In this document: positions 7,402 to 11,213 of the stretch, piece after piece
Layout of the letters: the number at the start of each line of letters is the position of its first letter
Numbering within the stretch: position 1 is the first letter of the stretch
Assembly (NCBI GenBank): GCA_021845835.1
Contig: JAJZVE010000090.1
Location: forward strand, 1-11,213
DNA: 11,213 nucleotides
Origin: Pseudomonadota bacterium
GTDB lineage: Bacteria > Pseudomonadota > Alphaproteobacteria > Acetobacterales > Acetobacteraceae
Direction of reading: 5' to 3'
Translations under genes and position numbers: made by a program
The notes under the pieces: model-generated
What the model was told of the DNA's origin: nothing
Database searches by the model: none
What the model saw: the letters and a program-made list of their open reading frames with translations, nothing else

Positions 7402-8838
7402 ATGCAGGTTCTCTCGGTCGCCTCGGAAGCGTATCCGCTGGTCAAGACCGGGGGCCTCGCCGACGTGGCAGGTGCGCTACCCACTGCGCTGCGCGCCGAG
7501 GATGTGCGCATGCGCACACTGCTGCCGGGCTATCTCGGTGTCATGGAAGCGTTGGGCGGCCCCGAAATCCTCTGGCGGTGGGACGATCTGTTCGGCGGGC
7601 CGGCGCATCTGGTCGCGGGTGCGGCGCGCGGCCTCGATCTGCTCGTGCTCGACGCGCCGCATCTGTTCGCCCGTTTGGGCAACCCGTATCTCGGTCCGGA
7701 CGGACGCGACTGGCCGGACAATGCGCTGCGCTTCGCCGCACTGGCGCGAGTCGGCGCCTGGATCGCGCAGGGTCTGCTGCCGTCCTGGCGGCCCACCTGC
7801 GTGCATGTCCATGACTGGCAGGCGGCGCTGGTGCCCGCCTATCTGCACTACGACGGCGAGGCGCACGGCGCGACCGTGCTGACGGTCCACAATCTTGCCT
7901 TCCAGGGCGTGTTTCCGCCGTCGCTGCTACCCGTACTCGGGCTGCCTCCATGGTCTTTCACCATCGATGGCGTCGAGTATTTCGGCGCGATCAGCTTCCT
8001 CAAGGCCGGCCTGCTGTTCGCCGACCGGATCACCACGGTCTCGCCGACCTACGCTGCCGAGATCCGCACCCCGACGGACGGCATGGCCCTTGATGGTCTG
8101 CTGCGCGGGCGCGGTGGTGCCGTCAGCGGCATCCTCAACGGCATCGACACGGAGGTCTGGAACCCGGCCACGGACCCGCTGTTGCCGGCGCGCTACGACG
8201 CGACCGACCTTGCCGCGCGCACGCGCAACCGGGCGGAGCTGCAGTTCCGCTTTTCGCTGGCCGAGGACGCGGCGGCGCCGCTGTTCGCGGTGATCAGCCG
8301 GCTGACCTTGCAAAAGGGCATGGACCTGCTGCTGGCGGCATTGCCGGTGTTGCTGGCGGAGGGGGGACAACTTGCTGTGCTCGGCGCCGGGGCGGCGGAG
8401 ATCGAACAGGGTTTCCGCGCCGCCGCCGCCGCCCATCCCGGCCGCGTCGGCTGCTTCGTCGGCTATGACGAGGGGCTCGCGCATCTTCTGCAGGGCGGGG
8501 CGGATGCGCTGCTGGTGCCGTCGCGGTTTGAGCCGTGCGGGCTGACGCAGCTTTGCGCGCTGCGCTACGGCGCGGTGCCGGTGGTGGCCCGCGTCGGCGG
8601 GCTGGCCGACACGGTGATCGATGCCTCGCCGATGGCGCTGGCGGCCGGTGCGGCGACCGGAGTGCAGTTCGCGCCGGTGACGGCGGAAATGCTGGAGGCG
8701 GGGATTCGCCGCGCCGCGTCGCTGCACCGGATGCCGCTGGCGTGGCAACGGCTGCAGCGCAACGGCATGGCCACCGACGTGTCGTGGCGCGACCCGGCCC
8801 GCCGCTACGCTGCCCTCTATCGCGAGGTTTCGGGCTGA
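7402..8838 (+). CDS. glgA: glycogen synthase, ADP-glucose type (GT5)
   Basis: GlgA transfers glucose from ADP-glucose to the non-reducing end of an alpha-1,4-glucan. The protein is 478 residues, almost the same as E. coli GlgA (477), with a GT-B two-domain fold. The ADP-glucose loop KTGGLADV has K15 at the same number as in E. coli. VHDWQ (136-140) and TVHNLAFQG (H163) follow in the N-terminal domain. In the C-terminal domain are SRLTLQKG, with R300 and K305, and SRFEPCGL, with E377; all three match the E. coli catalytic numbering I remember. An active enzyme is expected. The start is fixed by the conserved N-terminal [18 protein letters not shown]. It lies 6 bases after glgC and 5 bases before glgX, so it sits in the core of a tightly packed operon. 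Confidence 0.97.
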   Translation: MQVLSVASEAYPLVKTGGLADVAGALPTALRAEDVRMRTLLPGYLGVMEALGGPEILWRWDDLFGGPAHLVAGAARGLDLLVLDAPHLFARLGNPYLGPDGRDWPDNALRFAALARVGAWIAQGLLPSWRPTCVHVHDWQAALVPAYLHYDGEAHGATVLTVHNLAFQGVFPPSLLPVLGLPPWSFTIDGVEYFGAISFLKAGLLFADRITTVSPTYAAEIRTPTDGMALDGLLRGRGGAVSGILNGIDTEVWNPATDPLLPARYDATDLAARTRNRAELQFRFSLAEDAAAPLFAVISRLTLQKGMDLLLAALPVLLAEGGQLAVLGAGAAEIEQGFRAAAAAHPGRVGCFVGYDEGLAHLLQGGADALLVPSRFEPCGLTQLCALRYGAVPVVARVGGLADTVIDASPMALAAGAATGVQFAPVTAEMLEAGIRRAASLHRMPLAWQRLQRNGMATDVSWRDPARRYAALYREVSG

Positions 8839-8843
8839 ACGCC

Positions 8844-11213
8844 ATGCAGGCAAACGAAGGTGCGCCGGAGCCGCTCGGCGCGACGCCGGACGCGACCGGC
8901 ACGAATTTCGCGGTGTTCTCGGCACATGCGTCCGCGATCGAGGTCTGTCTGTTCGATGCGGCGCAGGAACGCGAGGTCGCGCGCGTCGCCTTGCCCGCGC
9001 GCACCGGCGACGTTTGGCACGGGTACATTGCTGGCGTTGCGGTCGGCGCACGCTACGGATTGCGCGCGCATGGACCGTATGCGCCGCAGGATGGGCATCG
9101 CTTCAACCCGCACAAGCTGCTGCTCGATCCCTATGCTGCTGCGATCGACCGTACGCTGCGGCTGCATCCGACCATGTTCGCCGACAACAGCGAGACCGAC
9201 AGCGCCCCGCACATGGCGAAGGCGGTCGTCAGCGTGCCGGACACCGAGCTGCGCGCCGCGGTGCCGCTGGTGCCGTGGGACCGGACGGTCCTTTACGAGC
9301 TGAATGTGCGCGGATTCTCCATGCGCCATCCCGAGATTCCCGAGTCCGTACGCGGCACGTTCGCCGCGCTCGCACATCCGGCCGCGATCGGGCATCTCAT
9401 GCGTCTCGGCATCACGTCGGTGGAGGTCATGCCGAGTGCCGCCTGGATCGAGGAGCGGCATCTGGCGGCTCTCGGGCTGGCAAATGCGTGGGGCTACAAT
9501 CCGGTGGCCTTCATGGCGCCGGACCCGCGGCTTGCGCCGGGGGGGTGGGCGGAGGTGCGCGCGGCCGTCGCGGCGCTGGCCGCCGCGGGGATCGAGACGA
9601 TCCTCGACGTGGTGCTGAACCACTGCGGCGAAGGTGACGAACTCGGGCCGACGCTATCGCTGCGCGGGCTGGACAACGCCACCTATTACCGGCTGCGCGC
9701 AGATCGGCGGCTCTATGTGGACGACACCGGCTGCGGCGACACACTGGCGCTGGACCAGCCAGCGGTGCTGCGGCTGGCAACGGATGCGCTGCGCAGCTGG
9801 GCGCGGCGCACCGGCGTGCATGGCTTCCGCTTCGATCTGGCGACCACGCTCGGGCGCCGTGACGGCGGCTTCGATCCGGCCGCGCCGCTGCTCAGCGCGA
9901 TCGCGCAGGACCCGGAGTTGCGCCGGCTGAAGCTGATTGCCGAGCCGTGGGATCCGGGACCGGACGGGTATCAGGTCGGACGGTTCCCGGCGTCCTGGGG
10001 CGAGTGGAACGATCGGTTCCGCGATGCGGCGCGGCGGTTCTGGCGCGGCGACAGCGGTACGACGGGTGAGCTGGCGACGCGGCTGGCGGGCTCCGCCGAC
10101 CTGTTCGCGCCCAGGCGGCGCCCCTCGCGCAGCGTCAATTTCGTCGTCGCGCACGATGGCTTCACGCTGGCCGACCTCGTCGGCTATGCGCGCAAGCACA
10201 ACGAGGCCAACGGCGAAACCAATCGCGACGGTACCGACCTCAACTATTCCTGGAACCACGGCGTCGAGGGGCCGAGTGCCGATCCTGCCGTGCAGGAGGC
10301 GCGCGCAGCCGACCAGCGGGCGCTGCTGGCCACGCTGCTGCTCGCGCGTGGCACGCCGATGCTGGCGATGGGCGCGGAGCTGGGTCATTCCCAGGGCGGC
10401 AACAACAACGCCTATGCGCAGGACAACGCGACCAACTGGCTGGACTGGACGGCGGCGCTGCCGGGGCTGGCGGACTTCGTGGCGCAGTTGCTGGCGCTGC
10501 GCCGTGCTCATCCGGCGCTGCGGCAGGATCGCTTTCTCGTCGGTAAGGCGACCGACGAGACGCTGCTGCCTGATGTGGCCTGGCTGGGGGCCGACGGGCG
10601 GCCGATGGCGGACTGGGCAGGGGCGCAGACCTTGCTCGCCGTGTTCGCGGCCGAGGGCGACCGGGTAGTGCTGGTGTTCCATCGCGGTGCCGCAGCCGTG
10701 CCGATCGCCTTGCCGCCGGCGCGCAACGGTTTCGCGTGGGAGCTGGCGCTGGGCAGCAGCGCGGAGGCGCCTTCGCGCCGGATGGACTCGCTGCAGCTGA
10801 TCTGTCCCGCGCGCGCCGTGCTTGCGGTCGTCGAGGCCGCGGCGCCGGAGCGGTGGCGAACTGATACCGATGCCGCGCTGCTCGCGAGGCTGGCCGACGC
10901 GGCAGGCATCGCGCCGGAGTGGTGGGACATCGGCGGCCGCCGCCACCTCGTCGGCCCCGAGACGCAGCGCGCCCTGCTCGCCGCCATGCGCCTGCCCGCC
11001 AGCACAAGCGCGCAAGCGCGCGAGTCGCTCGAGCGGTTCGCCGCCGGGCACCAGCGCAGGGCGCTGCCGCATGCCGTGGTGGTGCGGGAGGGGACCGCGC
11101 CCGTCCTGGACGTCACGGCGGAACCGGGCCGGTATCTGGTGATCGAGGGCGAGGACGGCGCGCAGGAGCCCCTCGCGATCGCCGTCGAGGCGGCGGGCGA
11201 GATGTCGTGCGCC
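8844..11213 (+). CDS. glgX: GlgX debranching enzyme fused to MalQ 4-alpha-glucanotransferase (runs off right edge)
   Basis: One frame of 790 codons is open from the ATG at 8844 to the window end. Residues 1 to about 664 are a full GlgX-type GH13 debranching enzyme, which hydrolyses alpha-1,6 bonds of short branches left by phosphorylase. It has a CBM48-like start (PLGATPDATGTNFAVFSAH), VLYELNVRGFS, WGYNPVAF, region I DVVLNHC with Cys at 261 where Thr is usual, nucleophile D331 in GFRFDLATT, acid/base E367 in LIAEPWDPG, and D438 in VVAHDGF, then NGETNRDG and NNNAYAQDN. E. coli GlgX is about 657 residues, so the enzyme is complete. After a linker of some 10 residues, from about residue 675, the frame continues as the N-terminal domain of MalQ (LLARLADAAGIAPEWWDI, then ETQRALLAAM). 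The GH77 catalytic domain would lie beyond the window. The start is 5 bases after glgA with no clear Shine-Dalgarno, so coupling to glgA translation is likely. An alternative is GlgX with an unusual C-terminal extension. Confidence 0.9.
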   Translation, partial: MQANEGAPEPLGATPDATGTNFAVFSAHASAIEVCLFDAAQEREVARVALPARTGDVWHGYIAGVAVGARYGLRAHGPYAPQDGHRFNPHKLLLDPYAAAIDRTLRLHPTMFADNSETDSAPHMAKAVVSVPDTELRAAVPLVPWDRTVLYELNVRGFSMRHPEIPESVRGTFAALAHPAAIGHLMRLGITSVEVMPSAAWIEERHLAALGLANAWGYNPVAFMAPDPRLAPGGWAEVRAAVAALAAAGIETILDVVLNHCGEGDELGPTLSLRGLDNATYYRLRADRRLYVDDTGCGDTLALDQPAVLRLATDALRSWARRTGVHGFRFDLATTLGRRDGGFDPAAPLLSAIAQDPELRRLKLIAEPWDPGPDGYQVGRFPASWGEWNDRFRDAARRFWRGDSGTTGELATRLAGSADLFAPRRRPSRSVNFVVAHDGFTLADLVGYARKHNEANGETNRDGTDLNYSWNHGVEGPSADPAVQEARAADQRALLATLLLARGTPMLAMGAELGHSQGGNNNAYAQDNATNWLDWTAALPGLADFVAQLLALRRAHPALRQDRFLVGKATDETLLPDVAWLGADGRPMADWAGAQTLLAVFAAEGDRVVLVFHRGAAAVPIALPPARNGFAWELALGSSAEAPSRRMDSLQLICPARAVLAVVEAAAPERWRTDTDAALLARLADAAGIAPEWWDIGGRRHLVGPETQRALLAAMRLPASTSAQARESLERFAAGHQRRALPHAVVVREGTAPVLDVTAEPGRYLVIEGEDGAQEPLAIAVEAAGEMSCA
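10860..11213 (+). other. malQ: MalQ N-terminal domain within the fusion ORF (partial)
   Basis: These 118 codons (residues 673-790 of the fusion) resemble the start of bacterial MalQ, which transfers maltodextrin segments between chains. The helical segment LLARLADAAGIAPEWWDI...VGPETQRALLAAM lines up with E. coli MalQ LDNAALAAGISPNYINA...SAETKRRLLDAM. A beta-rich part follows (HAVVVREGTAPVLDV, then GRYLVIEGEDG), matching the sandwich that precedes the GH77 barrel in proteobacterial MalQ. No stop and no ribosome binding site separate it from GlgX. No catalytic residue of MalQ is inside the window, so activity cannot be judged here. Confidence 0.8.

Noticed and set aside
9654..11072. Minus-strand ORF of 472 codons opposite glgX-malQ
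   Set aside because: Arg/Gln-rich shadow frame with no domain. The plus frame holds all the GH13 catalytic motifs and is uninterrupted.

Overview
The window is very GC-rich and carries a near-complete bacterial glycogen metabolism cluster on the + strand. At the left edge is a divergently transcribed, unrelated RNA helicase gene. The proteins look alphaproteobacterial: GlgC follows the pattern I remember from Agrobacterium GlgC almost throughout, and GlgX is of the alphaproteobacterial GlgX-like type. The composition and gene order would fit Rhodospirillales/Acetobacteraceae, but that narrower placement is a guess. I see no RNA genes, mobile elements, CRISPR arrays or signs of recent transfer. 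No gene-free stretch exceeds 170 bases.

Layout: (1) positions 1-1112, minus strand: the N-terminal 370 codons of an HrpB-type DEAH helicase, running off the left edge. (2) 1113-1279: the divergent intergenic region, with a weak sigma70-like promoter candidate and a leader hairpin before glgP. (3) 1280-3787: glgP (glycogen phosphorylase). (4) 3783-3870: an intrinsic terminator whose stem contains the glgP stop codon, then a second small hairpin and the glgB ribosome binding site. (5) 3871-6081: glgB (branching enzyme). (6) 6124-7395: glgC (ADP-glucose pyrophosphorylase). (7) 7402-8838: glgA (glycogen synthase). (8) 8844 to the right edge: one uninterrupted reading frame encoding a complete GlgX-type debranching enzyme, followed with almost no linker by the N-terminal domain of MalQ (4-alpha-glucanotransferase).

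How the genes work together: GlgC makes ADP-glucose, GlgA polymerises it and GlgB adds alpha-1,6 branches. GlgP phosphorolyses outer chains to glucose-1-phosphate, leaving short limit branches. GlgX cuts those branches off as short maltodextrins, and MalQ disproportionates the maltodextrins into chains that phosphorylase can use again. The last two consecutive steps appear to be joined in one polypeptide. glgB-glgC-glgA-glgX/malQ have gaps of 42, 6 and 5 bases and are probably one transcript. glgP lies upstream of a terminator, so it may be partly uncoupled from the rest.

The points most worth a second look are the GlgX-MalQ fusion, the terminator built over the glgP stop codon, and the loss of a basic activator-site residue in GlgC. 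None of these is a wholly new system; the cluster is recognisable throughout.
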